Assembly: GCA_005774595.1 (NCBI GenBank)
Contig: VAUM01000033.1
Location: forward strand, 1-10,928
DNA length: 10,928 nt
From: Actinomycetota bacterium
Lineage (GTDB): Bacteria; Actinomycetota; Coriobacteriia; Anaerosomatales; D1FN1-002
Direction of reading: 5' to 3'
The notes under the pieces were generated by a model. It saw only the letters and a program-made list of their open reading frames with translations, searched no databases and was not told the origin of the DNA. A program made the translations under genes and the position numbers. This document shows, in pieces, positions 1 through 5,013 of the stretch (position 1 is its first letter; every line of letters begins with the position of its first letter).

Positions 1-408
1 CTCCTGGACCGCGTACGCGATGGGGGGCGCGGGGGGCGCCGGCGGCTCGGACTCGGGCTCGGGCCCCGCGGGCGGCTCCGGCTCGGCTGCCCACGCCGGG
101 GCCGTCTCGATCACGGGCGCGTCCACGGACTCCGGCACGACCGGCTGCACCGGCACCTCGGCCACGGGCTGGGCAGGGCGGTGCTCCACCACACCCCACG
201 CCAGCACCTTCGCCACGTTCGGGTGCGTCACGGCGCCGCACGCCTCGGCAGCGCGCGTCAGCGCGTCGCCCATCGACGCGTCGGCCAGCTCGGTGACGCG
301 CAGCATGGCCTCGTCGCCCGCGGCGTTCGCGGCGATGTGAGCGCTCGGCCCGCCGGCCGGATACGGTCCGACGACGGTCCAGCCGCCGAAGCTGATGCCC
401 TCGTACAT
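1..408 (-). CDS. Protein kinase-like N-lobe with Ala/Pro/Glu-rich insertion, partial (C-terminus beyond window)
   Basis: The frame is open from ATG at 408-406 to the left edge: 136 residues and no stop. A strong ribosome site, GGGAGGG, lies about 5 bases before the ATG on the minus strand. Residues 8-40 (FGGWTVVGPYPAGG...EAMLRV) look like strands 1-3 of a Ser/Thr kinase N-lobe. Residues 62-76 (HPNVAKVLAWGVVEH) match the HPN(I/V)xxVLxxG stretch after helix C. The glycine loop is degenerate, and Arg37 sits where the VAxK-type ATP-binding lysine is expected, so this may be a pseudokinase. Residues 79-129 are rich in Pro, Glu and Ala. Residues 130-136 (IAYAVQE) could be strand 5 leading to the hinge (usually like YLVMEY), which would make the Pro-rich tract an insertion between strands 4 and 5. 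The catalytic loop and DFG motif, if present, lie outside the window. That a real gene lies here is well supported; the kinase relationship is inferred from motif likeness only. Confidence 0.65.
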   Translation of the reverse strand, partial: MYEGISFGGWTVVGPYPAGGPSAHIAANAAGDEAMLRVTELADASMGDALTRAAEACGAVTHPNVAKVLAWGVVEHRPAQPVAEVPVQPVVPESVDAPVIETAPAWAAEPEPPAGPEPESEPPAPPAPPIAYAVQE

Positions 409-476
409 GAAACCCTCCCGTGTTGCGAGCAGCACGCGCGAAGCGGCGGGAACGCGCCGCGGGTCGTCGAAGATGG

Positions 477-505
477 TTTATCCCATTGACCGTGCCCGCA
501 GGCAA
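477..505 (-). promoter_or_regulatory. Candidate sigma-70-type promoter for the kinase-like gene
   Basis: On the minus strand TTGCCT (505-500) and GATAAA (482-477) are separated by exactly 17 bases. Each box matches the housekeeping consensus at 4 of 6 positions, and the -10 lies in one of the few A/T-rich spots of the region. Transcription would start near 470, giving a leader of about 60 bases before the ATG at 408. Prediction from sequence only. Confidence 0.4.
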
Positions 506-573
506 CCCCGCGTGCCGCACGACCACGCCACGCCCACACGAGCCCGCACGGGTAGCGCCGCGCGCCGCTCCGC

Positions 574-581
574 GCGACAAT
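574..581 (+). promoter_or_regulatory. Candidate -10 element for the 612-2995 gene cluster
   Basis: GCGACAAT (hexamer GACAAT, 576-581) lies 30 bases before the start codon at 612 and resembles GCGATAAT upstream of menF. No convincing -35 box is seen 16-18 bases further upstream. A start near 588 would give a leader of about 24 bases that includes the ribosome site at 601-609. Weak evidence. Confidence 0.25.
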
Positions 582-611
582 CACAGGCGCAGCCGACGCC
601 AGGGAGGGGCC

Positions 612-1346
612 ATGACCGCCTACGACCGCCAGCGCAACATGCTCGCCACCATCTTCTCGTTCTTCCTCGGCTTGATGGTGCTCGCGTTCATCGGCGTGGG
701 CGTCAACACGGCGCTGCCCGATCCGATGCAGGACTACTCCTACCCGCAGGACGCGAAGACCCAAGGGCTCTACGAGAAGTTGAGCAACGCCGAGAAAGCC
801 GCGTCCGAGGACGGCACGATCACCGTCGCGGAGCAGGCGCGCATCGACGAGCTCAACGCGCAGATCAGGGTCGCGGAGATGAAGTCACAGGCCGAGATGG
901 AGGCGCAGAACAAGCGGCAGGAGGAGCTGCGCGAGGACTGGACGCGCAAGACCAGCATCACGCTGATCATCTTCGCCACCATCGTCATGGGGATATCGCT
1001 CGTGCAGTCCGAGAAGCTGCGGCTCATCAGCAACGGGCTGCTGCTCGGCGGCCTGTTCACGATGCTGTACGGCACCGGCTGGTCGATCTTCTCCGGCGAC
1101 GACTGGATCAGGTTCGGCGTCATCGCGTTCGCGCTCGTCGTCACCGTGGGTCTCGGCTACGCGAAGTTCGTCCGCTCGCGCGCGGCGAGCGCCGAGGCGG
1201 CCGCGGTGGCCGTCGCGGGCAGCCCCGGGGTCGCACTCGACGACGCCGCGCTCGGATCGCTCGCAGCGCGCGTCGCCAGGCTCGAGGCTCGCGCGGCCGC
1301 AGCAGCAGCGGCGCTCGGCGCCGACGAGCCGAAGCCCGAGGACTGA
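612..1346 (+). CDS. Four-helix membrane protein with charged coiled-coil loop (tandem paralogue A)
   Basis: The product is 244 residues. The start is chosen at ATG 612 because GGGAGGGG lies at 602-609; the frame is open further upstream but has no such site there. Predicted membrane helices are at about residues 12-35, 115-132, 141-160 and 165-186. Between helices 1 and 2 is a strongly charged, probably helical stretch (about 48-112: many E, K, Q, R and A) suited to a coiled coil. The tail is Ala-rich and ends in another helical segment containing ALGSLAARVARLEA (213-226). The next gene encodes a paralogue lacking the charged stretch. The stop TGA directly abuts the next GTG, so the two are probably co-translated. 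I do not recognise a named family and assign no function; a membrane-anchored structural or sensory role is only a guess. Existence is supported by the ribosome site, codon bias and the paralogue. Confidence 0.85.
   Translation: MTAYDRQRNMLATIFSFFLGLMVLAFIGVGVNTALPDPMQDYSYPQDAKTQGLYEKLSNAEKAASEDGTITVAEQARIDELNAQIRVAEMKSQAEMEAQNKRQEELREDWTRKTSITLIIFATIVMGISLVQSEKLRLISNGLLLGGLFTMLYGTGWSIFSGDDWIRFGVIAFALVVTVGLGYAKFVRSRAASAEAAAVAVAGSPGVALDDAALGSLAARVARLEARAAAAAAALGADEPKPED
648..719 (+). repeat. Direct repeat unit 1a (copy at 1386-1457)
   Basis: This 72-base stretch encodes helix 1 of paralogue A. It differs from 1386-1457 at only 4 positions, three of them at first or third codon positions of conservative changes. 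The offset between copies is 738 bases. Confidence 0.85.
1029..1091 (+). repeat. Direct repeat unit 2a (copy at 1560-1622)
   Basis: This 63-base stretch encodes helix 3 (SNGLLLGG to WSIF) and differs from 1560-1622 at 5 positions. The offset here is 531 bases against 738 for unit 1, so 207 bases (69 codons) were inserted in copy A or lost from copy B between the two blocks. Confidence 0.85.
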
Positions 1347-1871
1347 GTGGTGGCACCACGAGAGCCGCAGCGTGACGCACTCGAGACCATCTTCTCGTTC
1401 TTCCTCGGCCTGATGGTGCTCGCGTTCACCGGCGTGGGGGTCAACACGGCGCTCCCGTCCGCCCGATTCGACGGCTCGACCATCTCCATCGCGTTGGTAG
1501 CATCCGCAACGCTGTCGATGGCGGTGTCGCTCATCCGGTCACACCAGCTGCGCATCGTGAGCAACGGCCTCCTGCTCGGCGGCGTGTTCACGATGCTGTA
1601 TGGCACCGGATGGTCGATCTTCGGCGAGAATGACTGGACCCGGTTCCTCGTCATCGCGTTCGCTCTGGTCGTGACCATCGCACTCGGCTACGCGAAGTTC
1701 GCTCGCTCCCGCGAGGCGACGGCGTCCGGGCCCGCGCCGGCAACATCCGGGCCGACGCACGACGAGACCGCGCTCGGTTCGCTCGCCGCACGCGTCGCCC
1801 GACTCGAAGCGCTGACCTCCGCGGCAGCGGCGGGCTTCGCAGGCGAGAACCCCTCCCGGGAAGGCCGCTGA
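1347..1871 (+). CDS. Four-helix membrane protein (tandem paralogue B, short form)
   Basis: The product is 174 residues from GTG 1347, which immediately follows the upstream stop. A second GTG at 1350 is equally possible and has better spacing to GAGG at 1338-1341. Helices are at about residues 14-36, 45-63, 73-92 and 98-119. Helix 1, helix 3, the GYAKF segment and the C-terminal ALGSLAARVARLEA (142-155) are nearly identical to paralogue A. The loop between helices 1 and 2 is only about 8 residues here. Helix 2 is the most divergent of the shared segments. The C-terminal linker is Pro/Thr/Ser-rich. The stop overlaps the next start (TGATG at 1869-1873). Function unknown; the pair may form a hetero-oligomer through the matching C-terminal helices, which is inference. 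Confidence 0.85.
   Translation: MVAPREPQRDALETIFSFFLGLMVLAFTGVGVNTALPSARFDGSTISIALVASATLSMAVSLIRSHQLRIVSNGLLLGGVFTMLYGTGWSIFGENDWTRFLVIAFALVVTIALGYAKFARSREATASGPAPATSGPTHDETALGSLAARVARLEALTSAAAAGFAGENPSREGR
1386..1457 (+). repeat. Direct repeat unit 1b (copy of 648-719)
   Basis: Helix 1 of paralogue B. 68 of 72 bases equal the copy at 648-719. Confidence 0.85.
1560..1622 (+). repeat. Direct repeat unit 2b (copy of 1029-1091)
   Basis: Helix 3 of paralogue B. 58 of 63 bases equal the copy at 1029-1091. Confidence 0.85.
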
Positions 1872-2377
1872 TGGATGAGAGCACGCTCGACGCGCTCGCG
1901 CAGGCGCGAGGCGAGACGCGCGCCGCGTACGAGAACCGCGCCCGCATCTACCGCCACATCTACGAGGAACTCGCCGCCGAGCTCGGGGCCGAGCGCGCCG
2001 CGGCCGTCATGTCGCGCGCCATCCGCCGGCGCGGCGAGGAGGTCGCCGAGGCGTACCGCGCCGCCGCGGCGGCCGCGGACCTCGACGAGGTCGCCCGCGT
2101 GTTCGTGGACTCGTCCGCCTGCGGCGGCGAGCTGTTCGAGCCCGGCGTCGAGTCACGCGAGGAGGGCGCGGTCGTGCTCCGCATGACGGCGTGCCCACTC
2201 GTAGACGCGTGGCGCGCGGACGGGCTCGCCCCCGGCGAGGTCGACCGCATGTGCGAGATCGCCTCGGCATTCGACTACGGCACCTTCGAGGGCGCGGGGC
2301 TGACGCTCGAGTTCCTCGACCGGCAGGCCTGCCCGGGGTCGACGCGCTGCCTGCTCAAGGTGTCGCTGCCCCGCTGA
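1871..2377 (+). CDS. L-2-amino-thiazoline-4-carboxylic acid (ATC) hydrolase-family protein
   Basis: The product is 168 residues. ATG 1871 overlaps the preceding stop, and GGGAAGG at 1858-1864 is well placed. The N-terminal half (about 5-72) is helical and rich in Ala, Arg and Glu. The C-terminal half carries the features I associate with the ATC hydrolase family: TACPLVDAWRADG (106-118), a second cysteine in MCEIASAFDYG (127-137), LTLEF (144-148) and a closing GSTRC (156-160) before a final hydrophobic strand. Cys108, Cys128, Asp135 and Cys160 are the likely conserved positions. The family's named member opens the thiazoline ring of ATC on a route to cysteine, but many members have no demonstrated substrate, so the reaction here is uncertain. 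No signal peptide is seen, so it is probably cytoplasmic. Overlap with a membrane-protein gene suggests it acts with or near those proteins. Confidence 0.7.
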   Translation: MDESTLDALAQARGETRAAYENRARIYRHIYEELAAELGAERAAAVMSRAIRRRGEEVAEAYRAAAAAADLDEVARVFVDSSACGGELFEPGVESREEGAVVLRMTACPLVDAWRADGLAPGEVDRMCEIASAFDYGTFEGAGLTLEFLDRQACPGSTRCLLKVSLPR

Positions 2378-2431
2378 CCTGCGGAGGCGCCGAGGCTCCC
2401 GTCGGGCACATACGCCGCGGGGGGTGTTCGC

Positions 2432-2995
2432 ATGGCGGACCCGCAGATGCCCGGCGAAGCGGTCAGCGTCGTGAAGCGCCAAGTCGCGGCGCTCCTCGCG
2501 GCTGGGTCGGCGCTCGTCGTCGCGCTGTTCACGACCTCGCTCGTCCTCGCCGTCCGCACGCTCATCATCACGATGCCCGAGGGGGGCCAGGCGCCTCCGT
2601 GGATCTGGATCGTGCCGGTCTCGATCGTGCTGGCGATGATCATGGTCTTCGCGAACCTCGCAGCGGCCCGCGTCGCGGAGGGCTTCGGCGTCGTGCTGCT
2701 CTTCTGGCTCGGCGTCTTCGGCGGCCTCGGCGGCGTGATGCTCGAAGCCGCACTGCGCCACCCCGGCGAGAACGCGCTCGTCTTCTGGATCGACGGCCCG
2801 ATCTTCCTCGTGATGGGACTCGCTGTGGTGCCGGCGATCATCGGCGGCGCCCGCGGCGCGTGGGCACGCATCGGCACGCTCGCCGGCGGCCCCGGACTGC
2901 ACGGCGCGGACGCGTTCTACGTGCCGCTGAACGTCGCCGCCATCCTCGCGGGGATCGGCGCAGGCGTCATCACCTTCCTCAACGTCTCCCGGTGA
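2432..2995 (+). CDS. Five-helix integral membrane protein of unknown function
   Basis: The product is 187 residues from ATG 2432, preceded by the G-rich run GGGGGGTG at 2419-2426. Hydrophobic segments suit helices at about residues 18-42, 57-78, 85-106, 118-140 and 164-185. The N-terminus is short and polar with no cleavable signal evident. A Gly-rich helix (LGVFGGLGGV, about 92-101) suggests close helix packing. The gene follows the ATC hydrolase-family gene by 54 bases, with no terminator-like hairpin between them, so it may belong to the same transcript. I do not recognise a family and give no function. Codon use and the hydrophobic pattern support a real gene. Confidence 0.8.
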   Translation: MADPQMPGEAVSVVKRQVAALLAAGSALVVALFTTSLVLAVRTLIITMPEGGQAPPWIWIVPVSIVLAMIMVFANLAAARVAEGFGVVLLFWLGVFGGLGGVMLEAALRHPGENALVFWIDGPIFLVMGLAVVPAIIGGARGAWARIGTLAGGPGLHGADAFYVPLNVAAILAGIGAGVITFLNVSR

Positions 2996-3022
2996 GCGCG
3001 CGCCGCGTGACCGCGCGTGGGC

Positions 3023-3028
3023 TACCAT
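3023..3028 (+). promoter_or_regulatory. Candidate -10 element for ppk2-menA
   Basis: TACCAT, in the context GGCTACCATAG, sits 45 bases before the ppk2 ATG in the 78-base gap after the membrane-protein gene. It matches TATAAT at 4 of 6 positions including the first two and the last. No good -35 is seen at normal spacing. If real, it excludes the upstream in-frame GTG at 3017 as a start. Confidence 0.3.
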
Positions 3029-3073
3029 AGCGGCGCACGCCTTCAGGCCACTCCTGGCACGGGGAGCAGCGAC

Positions 3074-3937
3074 ATGGGCAAGGACGACAAGCGCAAGAAG
3101 GACCGCGGCGAGGCGCCGGCGGCGGCCGGGGCAGCCGAGTCCCCGACCGGCAGGTCGGGCAAGCTCGACCGCGACTTCTACGAGGCTGAACTCGAGAAGC
3201 TGCAGATCGAGCTCGTCAAGCTGCAGGAGTGGGTCAAGGCCAAGGGCCTGAAGGTCTGCGTGATCTTCGAAGGCCGCGACGCGGCCGGCAAGGGCGGCGC
3301 CATCAAGCGCGTCACCGAGGCGCTCAACCCGCGCGTCTGCCGCGTCGTCGCGCTGCCGGTCCCCACCGACCGCGAAGAGACCCAGTGGTACTTCCAGCGC
3401 TACGTGCCGCACCTGCCCGCCGCCGGCGAGATCGTGCTGTTCGACCGCTCCTGGTACAACCGCGCCGTCGTCGAGCGCGTGATGGAGTGGTGCACCGAGA
3501 CGCAGGTCGAGGAGTTCTTCCGCGACTGCCCCGAGTTCGAGCGCATGCTGCAGCGCTCCGGGATCATCCTCGTGAAGTACTGGTTCTCGATCTCCGACGA
3601 GGAGCAGGACCGCAGGTTCCAGGAGCGCATCGACAACCCGCTGAAGTGCTGGAAGTTCTCGCCCACCGATCTGGAGGGCCGGGACCGCTGGGAGGACTTC
3701 TCGCGCGCCAAGGACGAGATGTTCAAGTACACGGACACCAAGGAGTCGACCTGGTGGGTCGTCGACGGCGACGACAAGAAGCGCGCGCGGCTGAACACCA
3801 TCGCGCACCTGCTGTCGCTCATCCCCTACGAGGACGTGCTCACCGCGCCGTTCAAACTGCCGCCCCGCACGCCGGCGAGCAAGGGCTACATGCGCGTGCC
3901 GATCGAGTCGCAGACGTTCGTGCCGAAGGTGTACTGA
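3074..3937 (+). CDS. ppk2: Polyphosphate kinase 2 (PPK2 family, class I-like)
   Basis: The 287-residue product should transfer phosphate between polyphosphate and nucleotides in the cytoplasm; class I members typically favour making nucleoside triphosphate from polyphosphate and NDP. The single P-loop kinase domain has Walker A GRDAAGKGG (67-75), Walker B VLFDRSWYNR (121-130) and an Arg-rich lid region DRRFQERIDNPLKCWKFSP (179-197). The conserved end segment is KYTDTKESTWWVV...DKKRARLN (218-241). Length and motifs fit a one-domain PPK2 closest to the TIGR03707-type group. A Lys/Ala-rich, probably disordered extension occupies residues 1-30. The start is ATG 3074 with GGGGAG at 3060-3065; a GTG at 3017 in frame lacks a comparable site. 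menA follows 14 bases after the stop, so the two are likely co-transcribed. Nucleotide preference cannot be read from sequence. Confidence 0.93.
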   Translation: MGKDDKRKKDRGEAPAAAGAAESPTGRSGKLDRDFYEAELEKLQIELVKLQEWVKAKGLKVCVIFEGRDAAGKGGAIKRVTEALNPRVCRVVALPVPTDREETQWYFQRYVPHLPAAGEIVLFDRSWYNRAVVERVMEWCTETQVEEFFRDCPEFERMLQRSGIILVKYWFSISDEEQDRRFQERIDNPLKCWKFSPTDLEGRDRWEDFSRAKDEMFKYTDTKESTWWVVDGDDKKRARLNTIAHLLSLIPYEDVLTAPFKLPPRTPASKGYMRVPIESQTFVPKVY

Positions 3938-3951
3938 GGCGCGGGATCGGG

Positions 3952-4878
3952 TTGGACGTCAAGCGCTGGCTGCTCGGTTCACGACCGTGGTTCCTCACGG
4001 TCGCTGCGGTGCTCGTCCTGCACGGCTCCACACTCGCGTTCTGGCGAGGTTCGTTCGAGTGGTCCCGCTTCGCGCTGGCCCTCGTGGGGCTCGTCATGCT
4101 GCACGGAAGCGTCAACCTGCTCAACGACTGGCACGACTACAGCAAGACCGGCATCGACAGGGTGGTCCGGCGCACCCCGTTCTCGGGTGGCAGCGGCCAG
4201 CTCACGGCCGGCAACCTGTCCGCCGCTGAAGCGCTGGCCGCGGGGCTCATCGCGCTCGCGGTCGGCTCGACGATGGGGCTTCTCCTCGTGGCCGACCTGT
4301 TCCGTGAGCGTGCGGGCGGCGGATGGCCGCTGCTGGCGATTGGCGCCACGGGCGTGCTCGTGATCGTGCTCTACACGCCGGTGGCGCTGAAGATCGGGCT
4401 GGGCGAGCTGCTCGCCGGGCTGGGGCTCGGGATGCTGCCCGTGCTGGGCGTGTACTACGCGCACACGCTGCGCCTGGACGCGGCCGCGTGGTGGTCGAGT
4501 GTGCCGGCCCTGCTGCTGACCCTCAACCTGCTGTACCTCAACGAGTTCCCCGACTGGGCGGCCGACAAGGTCGGCAAGCGCCGGCACCTCGTGATCCTGC
4601 TGGGCCCCCGCCGGGCGAGCCGCCTGTACGCGGTGGTCGAGGCCGCGGCGTTCGCGGGGATCGTGGGCGGCGTCGCGGCGGGTGCGCTGACGCCGTGGTC
4701 GTTGCTGGGCCTCGGCGGCATAGTCCCTGCGGCTGTGGCCGTTCGCGGCGCACTGGCCCACTACGACAAGTTCGAGGAACTCTTCCCGGCGCTGGGGGCC
4801 AACGTGGCAGCGGTGCTCGCGACCAACATGCTGCTGGCGCTCGGCTACCTGATCGCGGGCGTGCTCGCGCGCGGGTAG
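3952..4878 (+). CDS. menA: UbiA-family prenyltransferase, probable 1,4-dihydroxy-2-naphthoate polyprenyltransferase
   Basis: The 308-residue multi-helix membrane enzyme should attach a polyprenyl chain to 1,4-dihydroxy-2-naphthoate, giving demethylmenaquinone. The first Asp-rich motif is NDWHDYSKTGID (58-69), containing the NDxxD pattern that binds Mg-diphosphate. The second is NEFPDWAADKVGKRR (197-211), giving DxxxD at Asp201/Asp205. About eight to nine hydrophobic segments alternate along the chain, and length is typical. The start is taken as TTG 3952 because the only in-frame alternatives are beyond the ppk2 stop or inside the first helix (GTG). The ribosome site is poor, so translation may depend on coupling to ppk2. 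The second motif differs somewhat from textbook MenA (RDxxxD with NN before it), so another UbiA substrate is possible. The men operon starting 136 bases downstream makes MenA the best reading. Confidence 0.82.
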   Translation: MDVKRWLLGSRPWFLTVAAVLVLHGSTLAFWRGSFEWSRFALALVGLVMLHGSVNLLNDWHDYSKTGIDRVVRRTPFSGGSGQLTAGNLSAAEALAAGLIALAVGSTMGLLLVADLFRERAGGGWPLLAIGATGVLVIVLYTPVALKIGLGELLAGLGLGMLPVLGVYYAHTLRLDAAAWWSSVPALLLTLNLLYLNEFPDWAADKVGKRRHLVILLGPRRASRLYAVVEAAAFAGIVGGVAAGALTPWSLLGLGGIVPAAVAVRGALAHYDKFEELFPALGANVAAVLATNMLLALGYLIAGVLARG

Positions 4879-4887
4879 CGCGTCCCG

Positions 4888-4922
4888 TCTCGCGCCGGGG
4901 TGTCGGCGGCGCCGACGCGAGA
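4888..4922 (+). terminator. Terminator-like hairpin between menA and menF
   Basis: The inner stem is GTCGGC (4902-4907) with GCCGAC (4911-4916), closing a 3-base loop. The outer stem is TCTCGC (4888-4893) with GCGAGA (4917-4922). About 8 unpaired bases lie on the 5' side (4894-4901). It starts 10 bases after the menA stop. There is no U-run directly after it (the nearest is TTTT at 4942-4945), so intrinsic termination may be partial. Confidence 0.45.
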
Positions 4923-4942
4923 ACGGCCGGCGTGCCCATGGT

Positions 4943-4953
4943 TTTGCGATAAT
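4943..4953 (+). promoter_or_regulatory. Extended -10 promoter for the menFDHBE operon
   Basis: TGCGATAAT (4945-4953) joins a TGn extension to GATAAT, which matches the consensus -10 at 5 of 6 bases, and lies in the most A/T-rich spot between menA and menF. No -35 box is evident at 16-18 bases, consistent with an extended -10 class. The predicted start is near 4960, about 54 bases before the menF ATG. Confidence 0.5.
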
Positions 4954-4956
4954 GCT

Positions 4957-5012
4957 CCCCGGACGGGCGAGCGCTCCCGTCTGTCGCGAGACGAGAGGGA
5001 GCCGGACCGGGG
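4957..5012 (+). promoter_or_regulatory. Structured 5' leader of menF with alternative hairpins
   Basis: CCCCGG (4957-4962) is complementary to CCGGGG (5007-5012), which ends one base before the menF ATG. Inside, GACGGG (4962-4967) can pair with CCCGTC (4976-4981), or CGTCT (4978-4982) with AGACG (4989-4993). The two inner pairings share bases and exclude each other. AGGGAG (4995-5000), the best ribosome site, lies between them and the start. Regulation by this structure is inference. Confidence 0.35.
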
Positions 5013-5013
5013 C

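Noticed and set aside
20..340. Plus-strand Gly/Ala/Ser-rich open frame at the left edge
   Set aside because: No ribosome site; it is the antisense of the Pro/Glu-rich part of the kinase-like gene, which has a strong one.
2378..2431. Gap between the ATC-hydrolase-family gene and the membrane-protein gene
   Set aside because: Searched for a promoter or terminator; nothing beyond the ribosome site is convincing.
2996..3020. Possible hairpin CGCGC/GCGCG after the five-helix membrane gene
   Set aside because: Only 5 G/C pairs in a CG-rich run, no U-tract; expected by chance at this composition.
3017..3073. Upstream GTG start extending PPK2 by 19 residues
   Set aside because: No ribosome site and it overlaps the candidate -10; ATG 3074 has GGGGAG at good distance.
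2153..3808. Long minus-strand open frame (551 codons) opposite ppk2 and the membrane-protein gene
   Set aside because: It runs antisense to genes with clear motifs and good ribosome sites; its composition is Arg/Asp/His/Ala-rich, typical of GC-rich shadow frames.
4900..5013. Upstream GTG start extending MenF by 38 residues
   Set aside because: It lies inside the hairpin and upstream of the predicted promoter, and the extension (Arg/Pro-rich) does not resemble MenF.
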